Positions 1-7,159 of a DNA stretch of 64,000 bases are shown here, piece by piece (positions within the stretch are counted from its first letter, which is position 1; every line of letters begins with the position of its first letter). Source of the DNA: Myceligenerans indicum (lineage in GTDB: Bacteria > Actinomycetota > Actinomycetes > Actinomycetales > Cellulomonadaceae). Made by a program: the position numbers and the translations under genes. The notes below the pieces were generated by a model, which was given only the letters and a program-made list of their open reading frames with translations, searched no databases and was not told where the DNA came from. The DNA lies in assembly GCF_016742955.1 (NCBI RefSeq), contig NZ_JABBYC010000015.1, forward strand, positions 23,712 to 87,711, in the 5' to 3' direction.

Positions 1-768
1 CAGCCGCAGGCCGTCGAGCTCGGCGAGCAGGCCGGGCGGCGGTACGACGCCGGTCAGTTCCTCCACGCGGCGCAGTCTGCGCGGGTCCGTCGTGGGGATG
101 ATCCCCGCGAGGACGGGGATGGTCACGCCGGCACGGCGGGCTGCCTCCACGAACCCCGTGTACGACTCGGGCTCGTAGAAGAGCTGGGTGATGGCGAAGG
201 ACACGCCTGCCTCCTGCTTCTCCAGCAGCCGGGCGACCTCCTGCTCGCGCGTCGTTCCGGCGTCCGCGTTGCCGTTCGGGAACGTGGCGACCGCGATCGT
301 GAGCGGCTTGGTCGCCACTCGCAGGGCGGTCGCGGGACTGGCGGCGCAGCGGCGTGCGTCGACGTCCCGCAGCAGCCGGACGAGCTCGATGCTGGAGTGC
401 ACGCCGTCGGCAGGCGGGTGCCAGTCGGGCTGGTCCTTCGGCGGGTCTCCGCGCAGAGCGAGGAACGTGCGCACGCCGGCGTCGAGGAAGTCGTCGATCA
501 CCTCCGACACATCCTCGCGAGATGCGCCGACGCAGGTCAGGTGGGCAACCGGGAGGACCGGCGTGCCGGCCAGCAGCGTGGACACGACGTCGCGCGCCGT
601 GGCGCGGTCGCCACCGCCCGCACCGTAGGTCACGGAGATGAAGTCGGGATGCGTCGCGACGAGCTGCCGGGCGGTCTCCCAGAACTTCGGCGCCGCGTCC
701 GGTCGACGTGGCGGCATGAGCTCGAAGGAGATCGTCGGTCGGCTCGGGTGCGGCGTCTCGACAGCCAT
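1..768 (-). CDS. metF: 5,10-methylenetetrahydrofolate reductase, 3' end cut by window edge
   Basis: Reduces methylene-THF to methyl-THF, the methyl donor for methionine synthesis. The frame is open without a stop from an ATG at 768 to base 1, giving 256 residues of a protein that is usually about 300. Visible signatures are the N-terminal ISFELMPPR (catalytic Glu region), SVTYGAGG, HLTCVGASR, a central LALRGDPP flavin-site segment, then TFPNG and ITQLFYEPESY, and AGIIPTTDP near the cut end. All are typical of MetF. The start has a GGGAG ribosome site about 8 bases upstream. The leader holds a SAM-type riboswitch, which fits a methionine-cycle enzyme. Only the C-terminal strand/helix of the TIM barrel is missing, because the window ends; there is no sign of gene damage. 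Confidence 0.96.
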   Translation of the reverse strand, partial: MAVETPHPSRPTISFELMPPRRPDAAPKFWETARQLVATHPDFISVTYGAGGGDRATARDVVSTLLAGTPVLPVAHLTCVGASREDVSEVIDDFLDAGVRTFLALRGDPPKDQPDWHPPADGVHSSIELVRLLRDVDARRCAASPATALRVATKPLTIAVATFPNGNADAGTTREQEVARLLEKQEAGVSFAITQLFYEPESYTGFVEAARRAGVTIPVLAGIIPTTDPRRLRRVEELTGVVPPPGLLAELDGLRL

Positions 769-787
769 AGGTGATGCTCCCATCGCG

Positions 788-853
788 CCTGGCGTTAGCA
801 CCTTGTCCACTTCGGCACGAAGCGGCAGGTTGCTGCGGTGTCGACGAGCCAGG
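788..853 (-). promoter_or_regulatory. SAM-type riboswitch in the metF leader
   Basis: Read on the minus strand, a perfect 6-bp closing helix (CCTGGC...GCCAGG) encloses CGCAGCAACC, an internal hairpin (CCGCTTCG with CGAAGTGG, one G-T wobble) and AAGGTGCTAA. The GCAACC and AAGGTGCTAA elements in this order are core features of the SAM-I / SAM-IV superfamily of riboswitches, and actinobacteria commonly carry the shortened SAM-I/IV variant ahead of met genes. It ends 20 bases before the metF ATG, so it could mask the ribosome site. The subtype is inferred, not computed; a covariance search against SAM-I, SAM-IV and SAM-I/IV models would settle it. Confidence 0.72.
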
Positions 854-1000
854 ACTCTCGACCGCTCTGGATGGTGAGCCCTCATCGTCACACATGCCCG
901 CCATGCGATCCAGATTTTGCTCACCTGATGAGATGTCGACGCTCGGGGTGGACGTTCTCCCTTGCGGTCAGGTCGGCACCCACGCCGTAGGGTGGCAGTC

Positions 1001-2200
1001 ATGGACAACGAAGAGCGCCTCGCCGTCTTCATCGACTACGAGAACCTGGCGCTCGGCGCGCGGGAACACCTGGGTGGCATGCAGTTCGACTTCGGCCCCA
1101 TCGCCGACGCCCTGGCCGTGCGAGGCCGCGTCGTGGTGCGCCGTGCCTACGCGGACTGGTCGTACTTCGACGAGGACCGTCGTGCCCTGACCCGGCACCA
1201 GGTGGAGCTCATCGAGATGCCGCAGCGCATGGGCGCGTCCCGGAAGAACGCCGCCGACATCAAGATGGTGGTCGACACCATCGAGATGGCGTTCGAGCGC
1301 GACTACATCTCCACCTTCGTCATGTGTACCGGCGACAGCGACTTCTCGCCGCTCGTCCACAAGCTGCGTGAGCTGAACAAGCGGGTGATCGGTGTGGGTG
1401 TGGAACTCTCCACCTCTCGCCTCCTGCCGGCCGCCTGCGACGAGTTCCTCTTCTACGACCGCCTGGAGGGTGTCGACGTCCCCGACGAGGCGCCCGCGCC
1501 GAAGGCTGCGAAGTCGCGGGCCCGCCGGCGCCCGTCGGCCGCGCCAACGGGTGGTGCGCGGCCCGCTGAAGCGGCGCCCGCGAGCGACGGAGAGAAGCCT
1601 GAGCCCGCCGAGGCGAGCAAGGGCGGCGGGGGAACGTCGTCGGGCAGGAAGAGGAAGACGAAGGACGCCCTCCCGCCCGAACCGGCCGGGACGGCGCCCG
1701 ACGAGGACACCGACGAGCCCGCCGGTGAGCCGCCCACCATGGAGGTACGGGTGGCGCAGACGCTCAAGGACCTGCAGGCGTCCTCCTCCGACTCGGTGAC
1801 CGCGTCCATGCTCAAGCGGACGCTCGTGCGCAAGGACCCGACGTTCAGCGAGTCCGACTACGGCTTCCGTACCTTCGGGGAGTTCCTGCGGTTCCTGGCG
1901 GACCGTGGTTTCGTCGTGCTGTCGGACGGCCCGTCGAAGGGGGACCCCGAGATCTCGCTCCCCGAGGCGGGGAACGCCGATGCCGCGTTCATGCTGCTGC
2001 GGTCCGTGGTCCAGGGGGCAGGCGGGAGCGCGGTGCTGTCCGGGCTGAAGAACGCCGTGCGCAAGCAGCGGCCGGACTTCTCCGAGAAGGCGCTCGGCTA
2101 CCGGGGCTTCCTGCAGTTCACCAAGGCCGCACAGACGTCCGGTGCGGTCGACCTGGCCTGGGACGACGAGGCCGACGACTACCTGGTGACCGCGCGATGA
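1001..2200 (+). CDS. NYN-domain (PIN-like) protein with C-terminal OST-HTH/LOTUS repeats
   Basis: A 399-residue protein starting at ATG 1001 (MDNEERLAVFIDYENLALG). Residues about 5-150 form a NYN/LabA-type PIN-fold domain: FIDYENL carries the first acidic metal ligand, KNAADIKMVVD the second, and FVMCTGDSDFSPLV the GDSDF motif of this family. A long charged, low-complexity linker of about 90 residues (Ala/Pro/Lys/Glu-rich) follows. The C-terminal part contains two OST-HTH-like units, about 250-310 and 330-395, each with an FR.FGEFLRFL or YRGFLQF type ending. NYN proteins are predicted RNases, and OST-HTH domains bind RNA, so RNA turnover or quality control is likely. The precise target is unknown. 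It stands alone, divergent from metF. Confidence 0.85.
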   Translation: MDNEERLAVFIDYENLALGAREHLGGMQFDFGPIADALAVRGRVVVRRAYADWSYFDEDRRALTRHQVELIEMPQRMGASRKNAADIKMVVDTIEMAFERDYISTFVMCTGDSDFSPLVHKLRELNKRVIGVGVELSTSRLLPAACDEFLFYDRLEGVDVPDEAPAPKAAKSRARRRPSAAPTGGARPAEAAPASDGEKPEPAEASKGGGGTSSGRKRKTKDALPPEPAGTAPDEDTDEPAGEPPTMEVRVAQTLKDLQASSSDSVTASMLKRTLVRKDPTFSESDYGFRTFGEFLRFLADRGFVVLSDGPSKGDPEISLPEAGNADAAFMLLRSVVQGAGGSAVLSGLKNAVRKQRPDFSEKALGYRGFLQFTKAAQTSGAVDLAWDDEADDYLVTAR

Positions 2201-2258
2201 CGAAGCCTTGATGGCGCCTTGAGTGAAATGCCCGATTCACCGCGCAGGTGGGGAGGCA

Positions 2259-2915
2259 GTGCACAATGTGCGGGTGACGTACCGGGTACTGAAACTCATC
2301 GTGTCGATCCTGTCGCTCGTTCTCCTGCGACCCCGGGTCACCGGAATCGACAACATTCCCCGCAAGGGCCCGGTCATCTTCGCGAGCAACCACCTGTCGT
2401 TCATCGACTCCATCCTCATCCCGATCACCGTGCCCCGGCACGTGACGTTCCTGGCCAAGAAGGAGTACTGGACGGGCAGGGGCATCAAGGGGGGACTGTC
2501 CCGCTGGTTCTTCACGACGATGGAGCACATCCCCGTGGACCGCAACGACCCGCGGGCAGGCCAGCGCTCCCTCGAGGACGCGCTGGCAGTGCTCGAGGAG
2601 GGCGGGGCGTTCGGGATCTACCCGGAGGGAACACGGTCGCGCGACGGCAAGCTGCACAAGGGCCACACCGGTGCGGCCTGGCTCGCGCTCACGGGTAAGG
2701 CGCTCGTGGTGCCCGTCGGGCTCAAGGGAACCGACAAGGTCAAGCCCATCGGCAAGATGCCGCGACTCGGCCGGGTCGAGGTGCATTTCGGGGCGCCGAT
2801 CGACCCGTCGCGGCAGATCGAGGCCGGGACCAAGCCCGCCAAGGCGCGGCGGGAGCTGACCGAGGAGGTCATGACGGCCATCCAGAAGCTCAGCGGGCAG
2901 GAACGGGTGGACTGA
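2259..2915 (+). CDS. 1-acyl-sn-glycerol-3-phosphate acyltransferase family (PlsC)
   Basis: A membrane-associated acyltransferase for phospholipid synthesis. The N-terminus has one hydrophobic helix (LKLIVSILSLVLL). The family signatures are clear: NHLSFID (the HX4D catalytic motif), HIPVDRND, then FGIYPEGTRSRDGKLHKGHTG (the EGTR substrate motif), and VVPVGLKGT. The length of about 215 residues is normal. The start is uncertain: GTG codons at 2223, 2259, 2268 and 2274 are all in frame. A GGGGAGG ribosome site at 2250-2255 favours 2268 (12-base gap) or 2259 (very close); 2259 is used here. Several actinobacterial paralogs act on different acyl acceptors, so the exact lipid is not assigned. Confidence 0.9.
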   Translation: MHNVRVTYRVLKLIVSILSLVLLRPRVTGIDNIPRKGPVIFASNHLSFIDSILIPITVPRHVTFLAKKEYWTGRGIKGGLSRWFFTTMEHIPVDRNDPRAGQRSLEDALAVLEEGGAFGIYPEGTRSRDGKLHKGHTGAAWLALTGKALVVPVGLKGTDKVKPIGKMPRLGRVEVHFGAPIDPSRQIEAGTKPAKARRELTEEVMTAIQKLSGQERVD

Positions 2916-3005
2916 CGGGTTCGGCCGGGAACACGGGTCCGCGACGGCGCGGATCGATCTGCCCGTGCCCGGCCGCGCGCCGCCGGGTGAGGACCGACGG
3001 CGTGC

Positions 3006-3620
3006 TCAGGATCCCGGTTCGGCGACCACGGGACAGGTCGCCAGGTGATCGTCCACGAGCCCGCAGGCCTGCATGGCGGCATACATCGTCGTCGGCCCGA
3101 CGAAGCGGAAGCCTTCCTTCTTCAGGGCCTTGCTGAGCGCCTTCGATGCCGGTGTCTGGGACGGGATGTCCGCCCAGTGGGCGGGACGCTCCCTGGCGGT
3201 GGCGTCGGGTGCGAACGACCAGAACAGCTCGTCGAGGGTACGCCCGGCGTCGTGCAGTGCGAGGAGGGCCTGGGCGTTGGCCACGGTCGCCTCGATCTTC
3301 CTGCGGTTGCGGATGATGCGTGCGTCCGTGAGGAGCCGTTCGACGTCGGCGTCGCCGAACTCCGCGACCCGCACGGGATCGAAGTCGCGGAACACCTCCC
3401 GGAACGCGGGCCGCTTGCGGAGCACGGTGATCCAGGCCAGGCCGGACTGGAATCCCTCGAGGGTGATGCGCTCGAAGAGCGCGGTCTCGCCGTGCACGGG
3501 CACACCCCACTCGGTGTCGTGGTACGCCTCGTAGAGGGGATCGCCGTCGCCGAAGCAGCGGGAGCCCGACGGTCGTGTGGGCGTGGAGGGGTCGGTGCGG
3601 GGTGTGGTGGCCTCGGTCAT
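3006..3620 (-). CDS. tag: DNA-3-methyladenine glycosylase I
   Basis: Base-excision repair enzyme that removes 3-methyladenine from alkylated DNA. The 204-residue product carries RCFGDGDPLYEAYHDTEWG near the N-terminus (the Tag zinc and base-pocket region), then ERITLEGFQSGLAWITVLRK (the conserved Glu, Gln and Trp of the pocket), then DARIIRNRRKIEATVANA. Near the C-terminus, KKEGFRFVGPTTMYAAMQACG matches the family. The zinc ligands usually include an N-terminal Cys (present) and a C-terminal His...Cys pair; here VDDHLATC supplies H and C. The ATG at 3620 gives MTEATTPRTD; an upstream in-frame ATG at 3635 is less likely. It is divergent from a DinB-like gene and convergent with plsC. Confidence 0.95.
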   Translation of the reverse strand: MTEATTPRTDPSTPTRPSGSRCFGDGDPLYEAYHDTEWGVPVHGETALFERITLEGFQSGLAWITVLRKRPAFREVFRDFDPVRVAEFGDADVERLLTDARIIRNRRKIEATVANAQALLALHDAGRTLDELFWSFAPDATARERPAHWADIPSQTPASKALSKALKKEGFRFVGPTTMYAAMQACGLVDDHLATCPVVAEPGS

Positions 3621-3736
3621 GGGACAACTCTGCACCCGGACACCGACACCTGTTTCCCGCCGTCCACAGCTCCCAGGTCAGTGGCTCGTCCCCGGAGCCC
3701 GTGAGCTGTGTCAGCGTCCGGTGCGATGCTGTGCCC

Positions 3737-4360
3737 ATGACCGACATCACCCCGGTGGAGACCGGTGCCGAGAGCGGCGAGAGCTTCCAGAAGCGGATCC
3801 TCAAGAAGTATCTGCGCGATGCCCGCGAGGCACTCGTCTGGAAGGTCGAGGACCTCTCCGAGCGGGAGGCGCGATGGCCGCGTGTCCCCAGCGGCAACAA
3901 CCTCGCCGGGCTCGTGAAGCACATGGCGAACGTCGAGGCCGGATACCTGGGAACCATCCTCGGGCGGCCATGGCCCACGCCTGCCGAACTCGTCCCCGAG
4001 GACCTGATCGAAACCGATCCGCAGGCGGACTTCTACCTCACCACCGATGAGACGCTCCCCGGGATGATCGACCTCTACCGCCGGGTCTGGACCTTCACCG
4101 AGGAGAACATCGACGCGCTGCCGCTCGATACACGGGCCACCGTGCCGTGGTGGCGTGACAACTCCGACACGACACTGTTCCGCCTGATCGTGCACACACT
4201 CGAAGACCTGTCCCGGCATGCCGGACACGCCGACATCCTCCGCGAGCAGCACGACGGCGCGGTGGGCCTGAGCAAGAACAACTCCAACGTTCCCGACCTG
4301 GACGAGGGAGGCGAGACGTACGTCGACAAGCTGAAGGCGATCGCGAACCGGTACGCATGA
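3737..4360 (+). CDS. DinB-superfamily (DUF664-like) thiol-transferase-type protein
   Basis: A 207-residue four-helix-bundle protein. Candidate metal ligands sit where the superfamily expects them: H62 in LVKHMANVE, H153 in LIVHTLEDLSR, and H161/H164 in RHAGHADILREQHDG. The RHAGHADI.R...DG ending is characteristic of the DUF664 branch common in actinobacteria. Members of this superfamily act as mycothiol- or bacillithiol-dependent S-transferases. The window also encodes inositol-phosphate synthase (53.8 kb), which feeds mycothiol synthesis, so a mycothiol-dependent role is reasonable but inferred. The ATG at 3737 is chosen because the longer frame runs through the tag promoter region. Confidence 0.85.
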   Translation: MTDITPVETGAESGESFQKRILKKYLRDAREALVWKVEDLSEREARWPRVPSGNNLAGLVKHMANVEAGYLGTILGRPWPTPAELVPEDLIETDPQADFYLTTDETLPGMIDLYRRVWTFTEENIDALPLDTRATVPWWRDNSDTTLFRLIVHTLEDLSRHAGHADILREQHDGAVGLSKNNSNVPDLDEGGETYVDKLKAIANRYA

Positions 4361-4405
4361 TCCGCCCGCGTGCGCGGGTGCGCCGTAGCCGGGAGACTGT
4401 GGCTC

Positions 4406-4879
4406 GTGCGCCGTCCTCGAGTAGTCCTGCTGGTCACAGCACTGGTCGTGACGCTCCTGACCGCGGGCGTGCTCCAGGGCGAGCGCGAGCACCGGCGCGC
4501 GGAGGCCGAGGTCCACGCCGCGCGGTACACGAGCGTCCGGTCCGCCCTCGCCGGCCTGGCGGATGAGGCCGAGGCGGCGCGCACCGAACTCGGCGAACGC
4601 ATCGACGAGGGCGAGGCCGTTGCGGACGCGGGCCGGACCGTCGGGCGCGGTGAGCTGCAGGCGTTGAACGAGGCTCTTTCCACCGCGCAGGCGTACTACG
4701 TCGCGCCGGTCCCGGAGGTGCCATCCGGCGCGGCCATGCCCGACTCCCTCGCGGCGGCACGCGCCGAGGCACGGGAACGGGTCGATGCGCTGCGGTGGAT
4801 GTCCGGCGAACTCGCTCGGAACATCCGGGCGACCGAACGCTCCCAGGCGGAGTACCGCGCACGCGCCGGCCGCGGATAG
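4406..4879 (+). CDS. Small membrane-anchored extracytoplasmic helical protein
   Basis: A 157-residue protein of unknown function. The start at GTG 4406 is preceded by GGGAG at 4391-4395. An N-terminal Arg pair and one hydrophobic helix (VVLLVTALVVTLLTAGVL, residues 7-24) form an uncleaved anchor or signal. The rest is Ala/Glu/Arg-rich and strongly helical. Residues about 62-94 (ERIDEGEAVADAGRTVG then ELQALNEALSTA) match segments that occur twice in the polysaccharide deacetylase at 37.2 kb, suggesting a shared cell-envelope module. It lies in line with, and just ahead of, rlmC, about 67 bases apart. Confidence 0.7.
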   Translation: MRRPRVVLLVTALVVTLLTAGVLQGEREHRRAEAEVHAARYTSVRSALAGLADEAEAARTELGERIDEGEAVADAGRTVGRGELQALNEALSTAQAYYVAPVPEVPSGAAMPDSLAAARAEARERVDALRWMSGELARNIRATERSQAEYRARAGRG

Positions 4880-4946
4880 CTCCCCACCTCAGGCGTGGCC
4901 CGCGGCAGGAGCCGTCGCCGGTCGCCGCACGCGAGACAATGGTCGC

Positions 4947-6200
4947 GTGCAGTGCCCACACTTCGACGCCGGCCGCTGCCGTTCGTGCACCCTCCTGGGG
5001 ACGCCCCATGCGGCCCAGGTCGCTGACAAGCAGGCCCATGTGTCCCGCCTCCTGGGTGCCGCCGGGGCCGCGGCGGGCGCCGCGAACTCGTCCCCTGGAG
5101 GCGGACAGGCCCAGGGGATCGACTGGCTCCCGCCGGTGACCGGCCCCGAGTCCGGCTTCCGCAACAAGGCGAAGATGGTGGTCAGCGGCACCGCGGAAGA
5201 GCCGGTGCTGGGCATCCTCGACCAGGCCGGGCGTGGCGTCGATCTCACCGACTGCGGTCTCTACCCGCCCGCTCTCCAGACAGCCTTCGCGCCGCTGGAA
5301 CAGTTCATCCGCCGGGCCGGACTGCGGCCCTACGAGGTCTTCGGCCGGACCGAACCGCAGCGGGCGGGGCAGCGGACGTCCCGCCGGGCGACCGCCGGGC
5401 GCGGGGAACTGAAGTACCTGCTCGTCACGATCTCACCGGACGGTGAGCTGATGGTCCGGTTCGTCATGCGCTCGACCGAGGCGCTCGCCCGCATCCGCAA
5501 GCACCTGCCCGAGCTACGATCCGACCTGCCGAACCTCGCTGTCGCCACGGTCAACGTCCAGCCGGCCCACGCGGCAGTCCTGGAGGGCGACCGGGAAATC
5601 GTGCTCACGGAATCCCGGACGCTGACCATGCGGGTGGACGGTGTCCCCCTGGGCCTGCGGCCGCAGAGCTTCTTCCAGACGAACACCCAGGTCGCGGCAG
5701 ACCTCTACCGGCAGGCGCGCGAGTGGGTGGACGACGTCGACCCGGCGAGCCTGTGGGACCTGTACTGCGGAGTGGGCGGGTTCGCGCTGCACTGCGCGGC
5801 GCCGGGCCGATCGGTGACGGGCATCGAACTGAGCCGCGAGGCGGTCGCCGCGGCATCGGCGACCGCAGACTCGCTCGGACTGCGCGACGTCCGGTTCGAG
5901 GCGGGCGATGCGCGGGGCGTGGCAGAGCGGCTGGCATCCGGAGCTCCCGAGATGGTGATCGTGAATCCGCCCCGGCGCGGTATCGGGGCAGATCTGGCGC
6001 GCGCTCTGGACAGCTCCGCGGTCGGCCACGTCCTGTACTCGAGCTGCAACGCCACCACGCTCGCCAGCGATCTGTCGCACATGCCCGGTCTCCGTCCGGT
6101 GCGCGGCGTCCTGCTCGACATGTTCCCGCAGACCCAGCACTACGAGGTGCTGCTCATGCTCCGGCGTGACCGGTCACCGCAGCGCGGCCTCGGCGCGTGA
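4947..6200 (+). CDS. rlmC: 23S rRNA (uracil-C5)-methyltransferase, RlmC/RumB type
   Basis: SAM-dependent m5U methyltransferase of 23S rRNA. The GTG start gives VQCPHFDAGRCRSC, whose Cys residues (3, 11, 14) with a later DCGLYPP Cys can hold the 4Fe-4S cluster of the RlmC/RlmD family. Later motifs: LGLRPQSFFQTN (base-flipping region), LWDLYCGVGGFALHCA (SAM motif I), GIELSREAV, VNPPRRGIG, and YSSCNATTLASDL with the catalytic Cys. The product is 417 residues, slightly longer than the E. coli enzyme (about 375), owing to Gly/Ala-rich and Arg-rich inserts near residues 35-55 and 135-150. Its last 27 bases overlap the 3' end of the convergent gene ending at 6174. Confidence 0.93.
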   Translation: MQCPHFDAGRCRSCTLLGTPHAAQVADKQAHVSRLLGAAGAAAGAANSSPGGGQAQGIDWLPPVTGPESGFRNKAKMVVSGTAEEPVLGILDQAGRGVDLTDCGLYPPALQTAFAPLEQFIRRAGLRPYEVFGRTEPQRAGQRTSRRATAGRGELKYLLVTISPDGELMVRFVMRSTEALARIRKHLPELRSDLPNLAVATVNVQPAHAAVLEGDREIVLTESRTLTMRVDGVPLGLRPQSFFQTNTQVAADLYRQAREWVDDVDPASLWDLYCGVGGFALHCAAPGRSVTGIELSREAVAAASATADSLGLRDVRFEAGDARGVAERLASGAPEMVIVNPPRRGIGADLARALDSSAVGHVLYSSCNATTLASDLSHMPGLRPVRGVLLDMFPQTQHYEVLLMLRRDRSPQRGLGA

Positions 6201-6926
6201 TGCCACGTCGGGCAAGGACACCGTGCCCAGCCGGAGTACCGGGGGAGCCGCCTGCTGGATCCAGTACGACTCGCGTACGTCCGTGAAGGCACGCGTGCAC
6301 TCCGAGCAGTCGACGAGATGGTCCTCGAGCTCCCGGCGACGCCCGGGCAGCAGGCGGTGCCGGATGTAGTCGTGCATCGCGCCGCGGGTGATGCGGCAGG
6401 TGACCGGATCCGCGACGGAGCGGTTCGCGTCGGCGTGTCCGGGAACGGGCCTCCGCCCGGTCTGGCGCAGTCGCCGCCGTGCCGTGTGCGGCAGGGTGAT
6501 CGCGCCCCCCGGCGGTTCGATCGACGGCGGGAGATCTGCGTGCGCCGGAGTCTCCGCCGGCTGCTCGGCACGGTGCGGGGCCGGCTCGGACAGGACGGCG
6601 GACCCGCCGGCGTCGTGCGACGTGGCGGAGGGGGAGTCCGTGGTGTCCGCGGCCGGGGCCTTCTCGGCGGCGGTTCCCGCGCGGTCCGAGGGGGCATCCA
6701 TGACCGTGGACGACGCCTCGGCGGCGGCATCGATGGCGGCGTGGTGCCAGTAGTCGACCGGGCGGTCGACGGCTCCGTGTACGGCGATCGCACGACACAG
6801 CTGTTCGAGGCCGTAGCTCGTGGCCAGCTCCGAGTCCGCCTCGGGGACCTGCCGTGAGACGGCGGACGCCACGGCGCGCCGCTGCGCAGCGATCTCGCTC
6901 AGACCAGTGCTGATGAGCGTGTGCAC
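6174..6926 (-). CDS. Sigma-2-like / zinc-finger (anti-sigma type) protein without membrane segment
   Basis: A 250-residue protein of unknown function. GTG 6926 has a GGAGG ribosome site 6 bases upstream. Residues 11-70 (RRAVASAVSRQVPEADSELA and DYWHHAAIDAAAEA) resemble the sigma-region-2-like N-terminus of the fused sigma factor encoded upstream at 7160-8635. Residues about 75-170 are a Pro/Ala-rich, low-complexity linker. Residues 177-220 hold an anti-sigma-type zinc finger, H203-x3-C207-x2-C210, in RGAMHDYIRHRLLPGR...HLVDCSECTRAFTDVRE, nearly identical to the fused protein. It lacks sigma region 4 and any membrane helix. It may be a paralog that arose by internal deletion and could act as a soluble partner or decoy; that is inference. 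It shares orientation with the fused gene. Confidence 0.75.
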   Translation of the reverse strand: MHTLISTGLSEIAAQRRAVASAVSRQVPEADSELATSYGLEQLCRAIAVHGAVDRPVDYWHHAAIDAAAEASSTVMDAPSDRAGTAAEKAPAADTTDSPSATSHDAGGSAVLSEPAPHRAEQPAETPAHADLPPSIEPPGGAITLPHTARRRLRQTGRRPVPGHADANRSVADPVTCRITRGAMHDYIRHRLLPGRRRELEDHLVDCSECTRAFTDVRESYWIQQAAPPVLRLGTVSLPDVASRAEAALR

Positions 6927-7107
6927 CCTGGACCTCCAATCCGCGTACGCCGCGCCACAGGTTGTCGGCGTGGCGCCACGGACATCGTGGCACTTCGGTG
7001 CAGGCGCATGGAAGCGTCGTCTGAAATATCGGAGATATCACTGATTGCGTACCGACTGGTGGTGACCGAGTGGTAGGCCTGTCGGACACGGGTGATGGGA
7101 CACGCAT
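6927..7107. other. Upstream region of the sigma-2/zinc-finger gene
   Basis: A 181-base gap between two same-strand genes, lying between the terminator hairpin and the GTG at 6926. It contains a relatively AT-rich stretch around 7015-7045 that could hold a promoter for the downstream gene on the minus strand. No gene, repeat or confident promoter box was recognised. Confidence 0.4.
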
Positions 7108-7139
7108 GGGGCCCGGAACCGCTGACGGTTCCGAGCCCC
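7108..7139 (-). terminator. Hairpin terminator after the fused sigma gene
   Basis: A 14-base arm, GGGGCCCGGAACCG, and its near-complement CGGTTCCGAGCCCC (one mismatch) enclose the loop CTGA. It lies 20 bases past the stop codon at 7160. There is no U-tract, as is common for actinobacterial hairpin terminators. Confidence 0.75.
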
Positions 7140-7159
7140 TTCGCCGACGTGCCGGTTCC

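Noticed and set aside
6174..6200. A sequencing frameshift between rlmC and the convergent gene
   Set aside because: Both genes have complete C-termini and normal lengths; the 27-base overlap is a plain tail-to-tail overlap.
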